DNA of 64,000 nucleotides from Enterobacter cloacae (GCF_013375935.1 NZ_CP056117.1:496001-560000); one strand, 5' to 3'. Shown: positions 15,113-24,326, counted from the stretch's first letter. Numbers and translations: made by a program. The notes: generated by a model not told the origin, from the letters alone.

Positions 15113-16397
15113 TGTACGGTCCGGGGACATGGTAGACAGGTGTTCGGGGACATGGTGAACACTTTTTAACATCCTTTACCCATGGTGATCGACTTTTTCT
15201 TCAGGTCGATCACCCCCACTTTCGTGCTGTACCACCACACCTCGTAGCGGCCGTCTTCCTGCATCTCCTTCAGCCCGACCCGTTCTCCCCTGAACGCCTT
15301 GCCTGCGCTCAGACTTACCCCTTTCACGCTCAGCCTTCCGCTGATATCCACTTTCCTGACCATCACGCCCTCGTCGTATTCCGGGGGCGGTGTGTTGCCG
15401 CTGTACTGCCGTGCAGACGGCTTATACCGCGAGCCCGGTACCGCCATGTCCAGCGCCTCATGCGGGCGTTCAAGGTTATAGACCGTCCGCCAGTGGTCGA
15501 AGGCGCGCTGCAGTTCGCCCCCGCTCGCGAACCACTTCCCCTGCAGCACCTCTGCCTTCAGGCTGCGGTGAAAACGCTCCAGCTTGCCCTGTGTCTGCGG
15601 ATGATACGGCCGGGAGTGCCCCACCCGGATACCCAGACGCATCAGCCACAGCTCCAGCGCCGTCCAGGTGCCGGTGGTGTCTCCCCACGGTGAGCCGTTA
15701 TCCATCGTCATCCGGTCCGGCAGGCCGTAGCGTTCAAACACGCTGACCAGCTGCTGCTGCACGGTCTCGCGCCGTTCATCGGTACAGTGCGCCAGGCACA
15801 GGGAAAAACGGGAGTGGTCGTCCAGCAGGGTGAGCGGATGGCAGCGGCCCCCGCCAAAGGGAAAGTGGCCCTTAAAATCCATCTGCCAGAGCCGGTTCGG
15901 CGCGTCATGTTCGAACCGTCCCGTGACGGGAATGCCCGGTGAAGTGCCCGGCAGCAGACCATGGCGGGCCATCAGGTTATGAACGGTGCTGAAGGCGGGC
16001 ATAGTGTGCCCCTGGTCTTCCAGCCAGTGCTTTATCTTGCGCGCGCCCCAGCGTTGATGGCGGTTATGGGCCATACGCAGCAGGGCAGTGATGTCGTCAG
16101 ATGAGCGGTTCGGGGAATGGTGCGGTATGCGCGGGCGGTCCTGAAGGCCCGCGGCCCCTTCCTCCGCCCAGCGGTGAAGCCACTTGTAGCCGGTGGCAGG
16201 TGAAATGCCAAAGTGACGGCAGAGGGAACGGATGTTCGCCCCGTCCTGCGAGGCGAACAAAACAAACTCGGTACGTAATGACATGGTATCTCTCGCATCC
16301 CAGGGCATAAGCGACTCCATAAGCGGGTTCTTATGCCTTAGTTGTAAGTGTCTACCATGTCCCCGAACAAGTGTTCACGATGTCCCCGGACCGTACA
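15113..16397 (-). mobile_element. IS481-family insertion sequence (1285 bp)
   Basis: The element begins TGTACGGTCCGGGGACAT and ends with its complement ATGTCCCCGGACCGTACA, giving an 18-bp perfect terminal inverted repeat with TGT...ACA ends. It is flanked by GGGG on both sides, the presumed target duplication. Inside each end a second copy of a GGGGACATGGT motif lies 23 bp further in (15123 and 15146; mirrored at 16354 and 16377), probably a second transposase-binding site. One transposase gene fills the interior. Perfect ends and an intact gene suggest a recent, possibly active insertion. Confidence 0.92.
15166..16308 (-). CDS. IS481-family transposase
   Basis: The 380-residue protein has an N-terminal helix-turn-helix (LCRHFGISPATGYKWLHRW), a region that recognises DNA (RWGARKIKHWLEDQGH) and an RNase H-like integrase core with the DDE residues Asp144 (WQMDFKGHF), Asp203 (MTMDNGSPWG) and Glu244 (QGKLERFHRS). 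It cuts and joins DNA at the element's ends. The open frame allows MES at 16320, but ATG at 16308 has GGAG six bases upstream. It is intact and ends four bases after the inner end of the left terminal repeat region. It lies convergent with darP and in the same direction as mpl. Confidence 0.92.
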   Translation of the reverse strand: MPWDARDTMSLRTEFVLFASQDGANIRSLCRHFGISPATGYKWLHRWAEEGAAGLQDRPRIPHHSPNRSSDDITALLRMAHNRHQRWGARKIKHWLEDQGHTMPAFSTVHNLMARHGLLPGTSPGIPVTGRFEHDAPNRLWQMDFKGHFPFGGGRCHPLTLLDDHSRFSLCLAHCTDERRETVQQQLVSVFERYGLPDRMTMDNGSPWGDTTGTWTALELWLMRLGIRVGHSRPYHPQTQGKLERFHRSLKAEVLQGKWFASGGELQRAFDHWRTVYNLERPHEALDMAVPGSRYKPSARQYSGNTPPPEYDEGVMVRKVDISGRLSVKGVSLSAGKAFRGERVGLKEMQEDGRYEVWWYSTKVGVIDLKKKSITMGKGC

Positions 16398-16421
16398 GGG
16401 GAGAGGGCTGGGGTGAGGGGC

Positions 16422-17798
16422 TTACTCTGCTACCGCTTCCGCTTTCTTCGCCAGACCGTCCAGCAGTTTCTGATGAATACCACCAAACCCGCCGTTGCTC
16501 ATCACCAGAATGTGATCGCCAGGCTGTGCCGCTTTCACCACCATATCCGCTAATACATCCACGTCCGCACTCCAGTGCGCAGGCTGAATGCAGGCGTCGG
16601 CCACTTCAGCCACCTGCCACGGAATATGCTGCGGCTGCAGCAGGAAGACTTCGTCGGCACGCCCCAGGGACGGCGCGAGATCGTCCTTGCAGATACCCAT
16701 TTTCATGGTGTTTGAACGCGGTTCCAGCACGGCCAGAATGCGCGCGGTGCCGCCAACCTTGCCGCGTAACGCCGCAAGCGTCGCCAGAATAGCGGTTGGG
16801 TGGTGCGCGAAATCGTCATACACCGTCACGCCGTGGGCTTCGCCGCGCAGCTCCAGACGGCGGCGGGCGTTGATAAACGTCCCCAGCGCATTGGCGGCAT
16901 CCGCAGGCAGTACGCCCACATGACGCGCCGCAGCGATCGCCATCAGGCCGTTGTGCATGTTGTGCTCGCCCACCAGGCTCCACTTCACCTCACCCACTTT
17001 CTCACCGTCGAGCAGCACTTCCCACTCGGATGCATCCGCGTTGAGCTTTTTCGCCTGCCAGTGGCCCTGCTCGCCCACCAGCTCCTGCTCGCTCCAGCAT
17101 CCCATCGCCATGGTCTGCTTCAGGTTGATGTCGTTCTCCGGCAGGATGATGCGCCCCTGACCTGGAACAATACGCACCAGATGGTGGAACTGTTTCTGAA
17201 TCGCCTTCAGGTCGTCAAAGATGTCAGCGTGATCGAACTCAAGGTTGTTGAGGATCAGCGTGCGCGGGCAGTAATGCACAAATTTGGAACGCTTGTCGAA
17301 GAATGCGCAGTCGTATTCGTCCGCTTCTATCACAAAGAACGGGCTGTCACCCAGACGCGCGGAGACGTCGAAATTCCCCGGCACGCCGCCGATCACAAAG
17401 CCCGGCTTGTAGCCGCAGGCTTCGAGGATCCAGGTCGCCATTCCGGCGGTAGTGGTTTTGCCGTGCGTACCGGCAACGGCGATAACCCAGCGGTCGCGCA
17501 GGACGAAATCATGCAGCCACTGCGGGCCAGACATGTACGGAATATTGCGTTCCAGCACCGCCTCAACGCATGGATTTCCACGGGTCATGGCGTTACCCAC
17601 GATCACCAGATCCGGCTGCGGCTCCAGCTGGCTGGCGTCATATCCCCGAATCAGAGAGATACCCTGCTTCTCCAGCAGCGTGCTCATCGGCGGATACACA
17701 TTGGCGTCCGAACCCGTCACTTCATGGCCCAGCGAGCGCGCCAGCATTGCCAGTCCGCCCATGAAAGTGCCACAAATCCCCAATATATGAATGCGCAT
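16422..17798 (-). CDS. mpl: UDP-N-acetylmuramate:L-Ala-gamma-D-Glu-meso-DAP ligase
   Basis: Cytoplasmic Mur-ligase family enzyme that reuses the cell-wall tripeptide released by turnover, attaching it to UDP-MurNAc with ATP. The 458-residue product shows the N-terminal Rossmann-like motif HILGICGTFMGGLAMLA, the ATP-binding loop AGTHGKTTT, and the central EADEYDCAFFDKRSK and YDDFAHHPTAI motifs of the family. The start ATG at 17798 yields MRIHILGICG as in E. coli. The stop lies a few bases before the split repeat flanking the IS element, so the insertion did not damage the gene, but its transcript now runs into the IS. It diverges from fbp. Confidence 0.97.
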   Translation of the reverse strand: MRIHILGICGTFMGGLAMLARSLGHEVTGSDANVYPPMSTLLEKQGISLIRGYDASQLEPQPDLVIVGNAMTRGNPCVEAVLERNIPYMSGPQWLHDFVLRDRWVIAVAGTHGKTTTAGMATWILEACGYKPGFVIGGVPGNFDVSARLGDSPFFVIEADEYDCAFFDKRSKFVHYCPRTLILNNLEFDHADIFDDLKAIQKQFHHLVRIVPGQGRIILPENDINLKQTMAMGCWSEQELVGEQGHWQAKKLNADASEWEVLLDGEKVGEVKWSLVGEHNMHNGLMAIAAARHVGVLPADAANALGTFINARRRLELRGEAHGVTVYDDFAHHPTAILATLAALRGKVGGTARILAVLEPRSNTMKMGICKDDLAPSLGRADEVFLLQPQHIPWQVAEVADACIQPAHWSADVDVLADMVVKAAQPGDHILVMSNGGFGGIHQKLLDGLAKKAEAVAE

Positions 17799-17977
17799 AC
17801 GTCACTATCCTTCTTCAATGTGGCGCACATTTTACCCGCATGTCAGCGGCTGTGAAACGCATTTCAGGTAAATCCGTATTTTGCTGGCGCGATTCACCTC
17901 TGCGCTAATATTTGAATGTTTGTTAAGATTGTTGGACATCAACCGCTTTACTCAACATAAGATGCAGGGAAAGTGTT

Positions 17978-18976
17978 ATGAAAACGTTAGGTGAATTTAT
18001 TGTCGAAAAGCAGCACGAGTTCTCTCATGCTACGGGTGAGCTCACTGCTTTGCTGTCGGCAATAAAGCTGGGCGCTAAGATCATCCACCGTGATATCAAC
18101 AAGGCCGGTCTGGTCGATATCCTGGGTGCCAGCGGTGCCGAGAACGTTCAGGGTGAGGTTCAGCAGAAACTCGACCTGTTCGCCAATGAAAAACTAAAAG
18201 CAGCACTGCGCGCGCGCGACATCGTTGCGGGTATCGCCTCTGAAGAAGAAGATGAAATCGTCGTTTTCGAAGGGTGTGAACACGCAAAATACGTTGTTCT
18301 GATGGATCCCCTGGACGGCTCCTCCAACATCGACGTTAACGTTTCTGTCGGTACCATTTTCTCTATCTACCGCCGCGTCACGCCTGTTGGCACGCCGGTG
18401 ACGGAAGAAGACTTCCTGCAACCGGGCAGCAATCAGGTCGCGGCCGGTTACGTGGTATATGGCTCGTCCACCATGCTGGTGTACACCACCGGCTGCGGCG
18501 TTCACGCCTTTACCTACGATCCGTCGCTGGGCGTCTTCTGTCTGAGCCAGGAGCGTATGCGCTTCCCGGAGAAGGGCAACACCTACTCCATCAACGAAGG
18601 CAACTACATCAGATTCCCGAACGGCGTGAAGAAATACATCAAATTCTGCCAGGAAGAAGATAAGGCTACCCAGCGCCCGTACACCTCCCGCTATATCGGC
18701 TCGCTGGTGGCGGATTTCCACCGTAACCTGCTGAAGGGCGGCATTTACCTTTACCCAAGCACCGCAAGCCACCCGGACGGGAAGCTGCGTCTGCTGTATG
18801 AATGCAACCCGATGGCGTTCCTGGCCGAACAGGCGGGCGGCAAGGCGAGCGACGGTAAAGAGCGTATTCTGGATATCGTGCCGGAAAGCCTGCACCAGCG
18901 CCGTTCGTTCTTCGTCGGCAATGACCATATGGTTGATGACGTAGAACGTATGATCCGCGAATACCCGGACGCGTAA
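17978..18976 (+). CDS. fbp: Fructose-1,6-bisphosphatase class I
   Basis: A cytoplasmic gluconeogenic enzyme that hydrolyses fructose-1,6-bisphosphate to fructose-6-phosphate using Mg2+, inhibited by AMP. The 332-residue protein has the E. coli length. The metal-binding signature [13 protein letters not shown] lies around residues 109-121, the phosphatase loop GTIFSIYRR follows, and [18 protein letters not shown] and [16 protein letters not shown] form the substrate-binding parts. It is transcribed alone, divergent from mpl, and ends in a bidirectional terminator shared with the chemoreceptor gene. Confidence 0.98.
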   Translation: MKTLGEFIVEKQHEFSHATGELTALLSAIKLGAKIIHRDINKAGLVDILGASGAENVQGEVQQKLDLFANEKLKAALRARDIVAGIASEEEDEIVVFEGCEHAKYVVLMDPLDGSSNIDVNVSVGTIFSIYRRVTPVGTPVTEEDFLQPGSNQVAAGYVVYGSSTMLVYTTGCGVHAFTYDPSLGVFCLSQERMRFPEKGNTYSINEGNYIRFPNGVKKYIKFCQEEDKATQRPYTSRYIGSLVADFHRNLLKGGIYLYPSTASHPDGKLRLLYECNPMAFLAEQAGGKASDGKERILDIVPESLHQRRSFFVGNDHMVDDVERMIREYPDA

Positions 18977-18985
18977 TACGCCAAC

Positions 18986-19012
18986 AGGGGAGCCGGGAAG
19001 GCTCCCCTTTTT
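18986..19012. terminator. Bidirectional terminator between fbp and the chemoreceptor gene
   Basis: A 9-bp perfect stem (AGGGGAGCC with GGCTCCCCT), a 5-base loop and a run of Ts on the plus strand follow the fbp stop by nine bases. The convergent chemoreceptor gene ends just beyond. Confidence 0.85.
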
Positions 19013-19014
19013 CG

Positions 19015-20583
19015 TTATGCCGATTGCGCCGTGAGCCTGAAAGAGGCCATGGCTTCCATCAGCTCGCGCGACTGCGCTTCCAGCGAGCGCGTGGCGGCGG
19101 TAGATTGCTGCACCAGCGCCGCGTTTTGCTGGGCGGTTTCATCCATCTGATTGACGGCAATATTCACCTGCTCAATACCCCGGCTCTGCTCCTGAGACGC
19201 GGTCGCAATTTCACGCATCAGCTTTGTCATTCGCAGCACTTCGGTGGCGATCTCGTCCATCGTCTCGCCGGCCTGCTGCGCCAGCTCGCTGCCTTCGTTC
19301 ACGTGGGTCTGCGAATCGCTGATAAGCGAGCGGATCTCTTTTGCGGCGTCGGCGCTGCGGCTGGCGAGGTTACGCACTTCGCCCGCCACGACCGCGAAAC
19401 CGCGCCCCTGCTCGCCCGCGCGCGCCGCTTCAACGGAGGCGTTCAGCGCCAGAATGTTGGTCTGGAACGCGATGCCGTCAATCACGCTCAGGATGTCGGC
19501 GATGCGCGCCGAGCTGCCGGAAATATCGCGCATCTTCTCAATCACGTAGCACACCATTTCACTGCCGCGATCGGCGGTATTGGATACCGACTTCGCCAGC
19601 TGGTGCGCCTGCCCGGCGTTGTCGGCGTTGAGTTTCACCGTGGCGGTGATCTCTTCCATGCTGGCGGCGGTCTGCTCCAGCGAGGTGGCGGTGGATTCCG
19701 TGCGTACGGCAAGATCCCGGTTTCCCGCCGTCAGCTCGCGGCTGCCGGTATCAATCTGCGAGCTGGCGTCGCGCACGCGCAGCACCGAGTCCATCAGCGA
19801 CCGGCGCATCGCTTCGATCGCCGCGTTAAGGCGATTAAACTCCTGGCTCGCCGGGGCGTTCAGCGCGTGGGTTAAATCTCCGGCCGCTACGTGCTCCAGC
19901 TGGGCAATCGAGGCAGAAAGCGGCCTGAGCAGCATGTGGCGCAGCGCCAGCCAGGCCAGCACGATAATGCCCGCCGTCAGCAGCGCCGCGACAACGATCA
20001 GGATAAGCACCCGCGTTTTGCTCGCCTGCACGGCGCTCACTTCCGCTTTGCCGCGCGCCTCGCTCCACGCCTGGAACGCCTGCATGTCGTTATCAAACCG
20101 CTTCGCCACAGGGATCAGCTTATTTTCCAGCAGATCGTAATAGCTGTCCGCGCTTTGCTCGTTCAGGGCTTTCAGCATCGGGTCAATACCCTGCTTGTTA
20201 TAGGCCGCCAGGCTCGCGGCCACGTTATCCAGCAGCGTTTGTCCCCGTTCATCCGCTACGCCACCGTCGATCGTGCCCTGCAGCGTTTTCCGCGCCTGCG
20301 CCACTTCCTGATTAATGGTTTTGACCGCTTTTGCAGCATCGTCCAGCATGCCGATCTCCATCATGCGGACGGCCTGCCCCGCTTCGTTGCGCGCGCGCAG
20401 GATCAGGGTGTAGCCAGCGTTCAGCTGCACCATCTGTTCCCCCTGAAGATGGTTGATGCGCTGGAGCGATGAGGAGCTTTGCGTGAGGGCATAAATGCCG
20501 ATGCCGCTGACGGCCAGCAGCAGAAGGGTCATAACGGCCAGTAAAGAGAGCAAGCCGGTACGAATCGATAGCGTTTTAAGCAT
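19015..20583 (-). CDS. Methyl-accepting chemotaxis protein
   Basis: A 522-residue inner-membrane chemoreceptor. It has TM1 (about 10-32), a periplasmic four-helix sensor domain (about 33-187), TM2 (about 188-213), a HAMP domain (LRPLSASIAQLEHVAAGDLTHALN) and a long cytoplasmic signalling coiled coil with the kinase-control tip AFQTNILALNASVEAARAGE...GFAVVAGEVRNLASRSADAAKEI. The C-terminus ends MASFRLTAQSA without the NWETF-type pentapeptide, so it probably depends on other receptors for CheR docking. The ligand is unknown. E. coli K-12 has no gene here; it lies downstream of yjfF with its own sigma-28 promoter. Confidence 0.92.
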   Translation of the reverse strand: MLKTLSIRTGLLSLLAVMTLLLLAVSGIGIYALTQSSSSLQRINHLQGEQMVQLNAGYTLILRARNEAGQAVRMMEIGMLDDAAKAVKTINQEVAQARKTLQGTIDGGVADERGQTLLDNVAASLAAYNKQGIDPMLKALNEQSADSYYDLLENKLIPVAKRFDNDMQAFQAWSEARGKAEVSAVQASKTRVLILIVVAALLTAGIIVLAWLALRHMLLRPLSASIAQLEHVAAGDLTHALNAPASQEFNRLNAAIEAMRRSLMDSVLRVRDASSQIDTGSRELTAGNRDLAVRTESTATSLEQTAASMEEITATVKLNADNAGQAHQLAKSVSNTADRGSEMVCYVIEKMRDISGSSARIADILSVIDGIAFQTNILALNASVEAARAGEQGRGFAVVAGEVRNLASRSADAAKEIRSLISDSQTHVNEGSELAQQAGETMDEIATEVLRMTKLMREIATASQEQSRGIEQVNIAVNQMDETAQQNAALVQQSTAATRSLEAQSRELMEAMASFRLTAQSA

Positions 20584-20627
20584 GATGTTATTTCCGGTAG
20601 CGAGATATTTCTGGGCATAAAGAAAGA

Positions 20628-20654
20628 GTATCGGCCGCTACCGGAATTTGTTTA
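20628..20654 (-). promoter_or_regulatory. Sigma-28 (FliA) promoter for the chemoreceptor gene
   Basis: On the minus strand TAAACAAA, an 11-bp spacer and GCCGATAC match the flagellar sigma-28 consensus TAAAGTTT-N11-GCCGATAA at the conserved core positions and with exact spacing. It lies about 45 bp before the start codon of the chemoreceptor, placing it in the flagellar/chemotaxis regulon. Confidence 0.8.
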
Positions 20655-20667
20655 GACTTTCAGCATG

Positions 20668-21669
20668 TTATCGCTCTGTTACTGATGTGTTCACACGGGT
20701 AACAGGCGAGCTCTGGCGGTTCTCCCAGAGCACCGTCAGGCCGCGCTGGAGCGCGATAAAAATAAACAGCAGGATGCCGATGGCGATTTTGGTCCACCAG
20801 GAGCTGAGCGTGCCGTCGAAGTTAATGTAGGTCTGGATCAGCCCCTGGATCGCCACGCCAAACAGCGTGCCGAGCACCGTTCCCACCCCGCCGCTGAGCA
20901 GCGTGCCGCCAATCACCACCGAGGCAATCGCGTCCAGCTCGACGCCCACCCCCGCCAGCGCATAGCCCGCCTGGGTGTAGATCGAGAACACGATACCCGC
21001 CAGCGTCGCCAGCCCGGTCGAGAGCATGTAGATGCGGATGGTGGTGCTGCGCGTCGACACCCCCATCAGGTTCGCTGACGTAGCGCTGCCGCCGATGGCG
21101 TAAACCTGATTACCAAACCGGGTACGGCGGGCAAGCAAGATGCCGATTGCCACGACGCCCAGCATCAGCAGCCCCATCGCGCTCAGCCGACCGCCGCCGG
21201 GGATTTTCCACGCCAGGCTGGAGAGCGTGTCGTAGATAGGATGGTTAATCGGAATCGACTCCTCCGACACCAGATAGCTTACGCCGCGCAGGAAGAACAT
21301 CCCGGCGAGGGTGATGATAAACGCCGGGATTTTCAGCGCGTCGATTAAAAGCCCCATAAAGGCGCCGAACGCGCAGCCCATAGCCAGCACCAGCGGGAAG
21401 GCCAGCAGCGGCGAGATCCCCCAGTAGCCAATCGCTTTGGCAAGGAACACGCCGGTAAAGGCGATCACCGACCCGACGGAGAGATCGATCCCACCGGAGA
21501 GGATCACAAACGTCATGCCGACGGCGATAATCCCAAGAAACGCGTTATCGGTCAGAATGTTGCAAATCACCCGCGTTGAGGCAAAGCCCGGAAACTGGGT
21601 CAGGCAGTAAAGGTAACCCAGCACGAACACGCCCAGCGTGATCGTTAACGGTAAATTACGTTTTATCAT
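20668..21669 (-). CDS. yjfF: Galactofuranose ABC transporter permease YjfF
   Basis: A 333-residue inner-membrane permease of the sugar ABC family (RbsC-like), one of two permeases for uptake of galactofuranose in E. coli. About nine membrane segments are visible, with the conserved FVILSGGIDLSVGSVIAFTG and ASVVIGGTLLSGGVGTVLGT segments. The open frame extends to 21726; the ATG at 21669 gives the family start MIKRNLPLTIT. The start overlaps the end of ytfT by 14 bp, so the two permeases are translationally coupled. It is the last gene of the ytfQRT-yjfF operon. Confidence 0.96.
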   Translation of the reverse strand: MIKRNLPLTITLGVFVLGYLYCLTQFPGFASTRVICNILTDNAFLGIIAVGMTFVILSGGIDLSVGSVIAFTGVFLAKAIGYWGISPLLAFPLVLAMGCAFGAFMGLLIDALKIPAFIITLAGMFFLRGVSYLVSEESIPINHPIYDTLSSLAWKIPGGGRLSAMGLLMLGVVAIGILLARRTRFGNQVYAIGGSATSANLMGVSTRSTTIRIYMLSTGLATLAGIVFSIYTQAGYALAGVGVELDAIASVVIGGTLLSGGVGTVLGTLFGVAIQGLIQTYINFDGTLSSWWTKIAIGILLFIFIALQRGLTVLWENRQSSPVTRVNTSVTER

Positions 21670-22678
21670 GACCGCGGATCCCCTTAATGAGAGTGATAAA
21701 GCGCGGCGACTGCACGATAAGTACAATAAGCACCACGACCGCCTTGACGACCTGATTAAGCTCCAGCTGGAACCCGGAGAGCAAAATCCCGGTGTTCATG
21801 CCCTGAATAATCAGCGCCCCCACCACCGAGAGCAGGAGGTTGAAACGCCCGCCCATCAGCGACCCGCCGCCGATAACCACCGCGAGGATCGCGTCCAGCT
21901 CCAGCCAGAGTCCGGCGTTGTTGGCATCCGCCCCGCGAATATCTGCCGCCACAATCACCCCGGCAATTGCGGCACAGACGCCGCTCAGCACGTAGGTCAG
22001 CATCACCATCAGCCGTGTATTTACCCCGGCGTTTTTCGCGGCCCGGATGTTAATCCCGACCGCTTCGATGAACATGCCAAGCGCCGTTTTGCGGGTGAAA
22101 AGCCAGAACACCACCAGCGTTACCAGGGCGACAATCACCGGCGTCGGGAAGAACAGAAAATTACCGCTGCCGATCCACGCCAGGCCCGGAGAGTTAAAGG
22201 TGACGATCTGCCCGGAGGTGATAAGCTGCGCCACGCCGCGTCCGGCCACCATCAAAATCAACGTCGCGACAAACGGCTGGATCTTGAGAACCGCGACCAG
22301 AATGCCGTTCCACAGCCCGGCCAGTACTCCAGAGCCCAGCGCGGCGAGCAGGACTACCGGCAGGCTGTGCCCGGCGACGGTCATCGAGGCGGCGGTAGCG
22401 CCCGCTATCGCCATCACGGCGCCAACAGAAAGATCAATGCCGCCGGTGGCAATCACCAGCGTCATCCCAATCGCCAGCAGCGCCACGGGCGCGGCACGGT
22501 TTAAGATGTCGACAGGGCTGCCAAACAGGCGGCCATCCTGCACGACGATCTGAAAGAAGTGCGGAGCCACCAGGCTATCCACCAGCAGCACCAGCAGCAG
22601 CGCCGCGATTTGCGGGGTGCCGGTCGGCCAGCTGAAGCGGCGCTTCGCTTCGCCGGTTTGCGAAAGAGAACGGGACAT
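21656..22678 (-). CDS. ytfT: Galactofuranose ABC transporter permease YtfT
   Basis: A 340-residue permease paralogous to YjfF, with the same core motif (GMTLVIATGGIDLSVGAVMAIAG) and the AVVIGGGSLMGGRFNLLLSV segment. YtfT and YjfF form the membrane channel of the galactofuranose importer with the ATPase YtfR and binding protein YtfQ. The open frame reaches 22708; the ATG at 22678 (MSRSLSQTGEAKRRF) has AAGGAG upstream and matches the expected length. It follows ytfR by 13 bases. Confidence 0.96.
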   Translation of the reverse strand: MSRSLSQTGEAKRRFSWPTGTPQIAALLLVLLVDSLVAPHFFQIVVQDGRLFGSPVDILNRAAPVALLAIGMTLVIATGGIDLSVGAVMAIAGATAASMTVAGHSLPVVLLAALGSGVLAGLWNGILVAVLKIQPFVATLILMVAGRGVAQLITSGQIVTFNSPGLAWIGSGNFLFFPTPVIVALVTLVVFWLFTRKTALGMFIEAVGINIRAAKNAGVNTRLMVMLTYVLSGVCAAIAGVIVAADIRGADANNAGLWLELDAILAVVIGGGSLMGGRFNLLLSVVGALIIQGMNTGILLSGFQLELNQVVKAVVVLIVLIVQSPRFITLIKGIRGHDKT

Positions 22679-22691
22679 CACATGTGACTCC

Positions 22692-24194
22692 TTACGCCGC
22701 GATGGCATTCATGATCGCCGGAACGGACAGTTCATCCAGCGGGATCTCCGCCACCTGCCTGCGATCGCGCATGATGATGACGCGATCGGCATAGCCAACC
22801 AGCTCCTCCAGCTCCGACGAGATGACCAGCAGCGCCAGGCCGTCGGCGCACAGCGTTTCGATAAGCCGGATGATTTCGGCGTGCGCGCCCACGTCGATGC
22901 CGCGCGTTGGCTCGTCGAGGATCAGGAACTGCGGTTTGGTCAGCAGCCAGCGAGAAAGCAGCACCTTCTGCTGGTTGCCGCCCGACAAAAACTCGATGGG
23001 CTGCTCAGCGCTCGGGGTACGAATGCCGAGCTGTCGGATAAAGCGCTCGGCAATGGCGTTCTGCTCCTTACGCGGGATCGGCCGCAGCCAGCCGCGCTGG
23101 GCCTGCAGGGCCAGAATAATATTTTCGCGCACCGAGGCGGCCGCAATAATGCCGTCCGTTTTCCTGTCTTCCGGGCAGAAGCCCACTCCCTGACACGACG
23201 CCTTATGCGGCGAACGCAGCGTTTGCGGTTTGCCTTTGATCAGCGCCGTTCCGCTGTCGGCGGGTTTGATCCCGAAGATCACCTCGGCGGTTTCGGTGCG
23301 ACCAGAGCCTAACAGCCCCGCCAGCCCCACAATTTCACCGGGGCGCACCTCCAGGTTAAACGGTGCGATAGTGCCTTTTTTGCCGTAGTCGTGAAACGCG
23401 GCGACCGGTTTTTCGCTCAGCAGCGTCCGGCCCGCGCGCTGGAGCGCGTTGGCCTCCAGCTCCCGGCCCAGCATCATTTTAACCAGCTCAATCTGCGGCA
23501 GCTCGCGGGTTTCGCGGCAGCCAACAAAGCTGCCGTTGCGCAGCACCGTAATGCGATCGCTTACCTCGTAGACCTGATCGAGAAAATGGGTAACGAAAAT
23601 CAGGCTCACGCCCTGATTGCGCAGCTGGCGCATCAGGGTAAAAAGCATCTCCACTTCCTGGGTATCGAGGCTGGCGGTGGGTTCATCAAGGATCAGCACT
23701 TTTGCCGAGAGATCGATAGCGCGGCAGATCGCGACGATCTGCTGCATCGCCACGGAAAAGCGGTTCAGCGGCTCGCGCACGTCGAGGGAGAAGCCGTAAG
23801 ATTCCATCAGCTTCGCCGCGCGGGCTTCCATCTCCTTGCGGCGCAGCAGCCCAAAGCGCCTGGGCTCGCGGCCAATAAACAGGTTATCCGCCACCGACAT
23901 GTTCGGCAGCAGGTTCACTTCCTGGTAGACCGTTCCGATCCCCAGCTGCTGCGCGTGGGCAGTATTTTTTGGCGAAATGGCGTTGCCTTCCAGCCAGATG
24001 GTGCCGCGATCGGCGTGATACACCCCGGTCAGGGCTTTGATCAGCGTCGATTTCCCCGCGCCGTTTTCGCCGAGCAACGCCATGATCTCCCCGCGCCGCA
24101 GGCTAAAATCAACGTTATCCAGCGCCTTAACGCCCGGGAAGAATTTACTCAGGCCCTCTGTGCGGAGGATTTCCTGGTGTTGTTCAGTGGTCAT
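22692..24194 (-). CDS. ytfR: Galactofuranose ABC transporter ATP-binding protein YtfR
   Basis: A 500-residue double ATPase of the sugar ABC importer family (RbsA-like), which drives the YtfT-YjfF channel. The first domain shows Walker A GENGAGKST (about residues 42-50) and Walker B VLILDEPTASLD; the second, weaker domain shows GLLGSGRTETAE, the signature LSGGNQQKV and FLILDEPTRGIDVGAH, typical of this family where one site is degenerate. The start MTTEQHQ at 24194 matches E. coli. Copy C of the palindromic repeat lies between it and ytfQ. Confidence 0.96.
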   Translation of the reverse strand: MTTEQHQEILRTEGLSKFFPGVKALDNVDFSLRRGEIMALLGENGAGKSTLIKALTGVYHADRGTIWLEGNAISPKNTAHAQQLGIGTVYQEVNLLPNMSVADNLFIGREPRRFGLLRRKEMEARAAKLMESYGFSLDVREPLNRFSVAMQQIVAICRAIDLSAKVLILDEPTASLDTQEVEMLFTLMRQLRNQGVSLIFVTHFLDQVYEVSDRITVLRNGSFVGCRETRELPQIELVKMMLGRELEANALQRAGRTLLSEKPVAAFHDYGKKGTIAPFNLEVRPGEIVGLAGLLGSGRTETAEVIFGIKPADSGTALIKGKPQTLRSPHKASCQGVGFCPEDRKTDGIIAAASVRENIILALQAQRGWLRPIPRKEQNAIAERFIRQLGIRTPSAEQPIEFLSGGNQQKVLLSRWLLTKPQFLILDEPTRGIDVGAHAEIIRLIETLCADGLALLVISSELEELVGYADRVIIMRDRRQVAEIPLDELSVPAIMNAIAA

Positions 24195-24202
24195 GGTTTT
24201 CC

Positions 24203-24320
24203 CCCTCACCCTGACCCTCTCCCCGGAGGGGAGAGGGGATTGATCGTGCCAACTGTTAATATCCAGCTCCGCCCTGCCTTTCCCCCTCTCCCCTCCGGGG
24301 AGAGGGCTGGGGTGAGGGGG
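24203..24320. repeat. Palindromic intergenic repeat, copy C (ytfQ-ytfR)
   Basis: Two facing hairpins CTCTCCCC-GGAGGGGAGAG and CTCTCCCCTCCGGGGAGAG with CCCTCACCC and GGGTGAGGG outer arms, separated by about 50 unrelated bases. It is of the same family as copies A, B and D but diverged. It sits between the binding-protein and ATPase genes, where a hairpin typically protects the upstream mRNA and lets the binding protein be made in excess. Confidence 0.85.
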
Positions 24321-24326
24321 CTGAGC

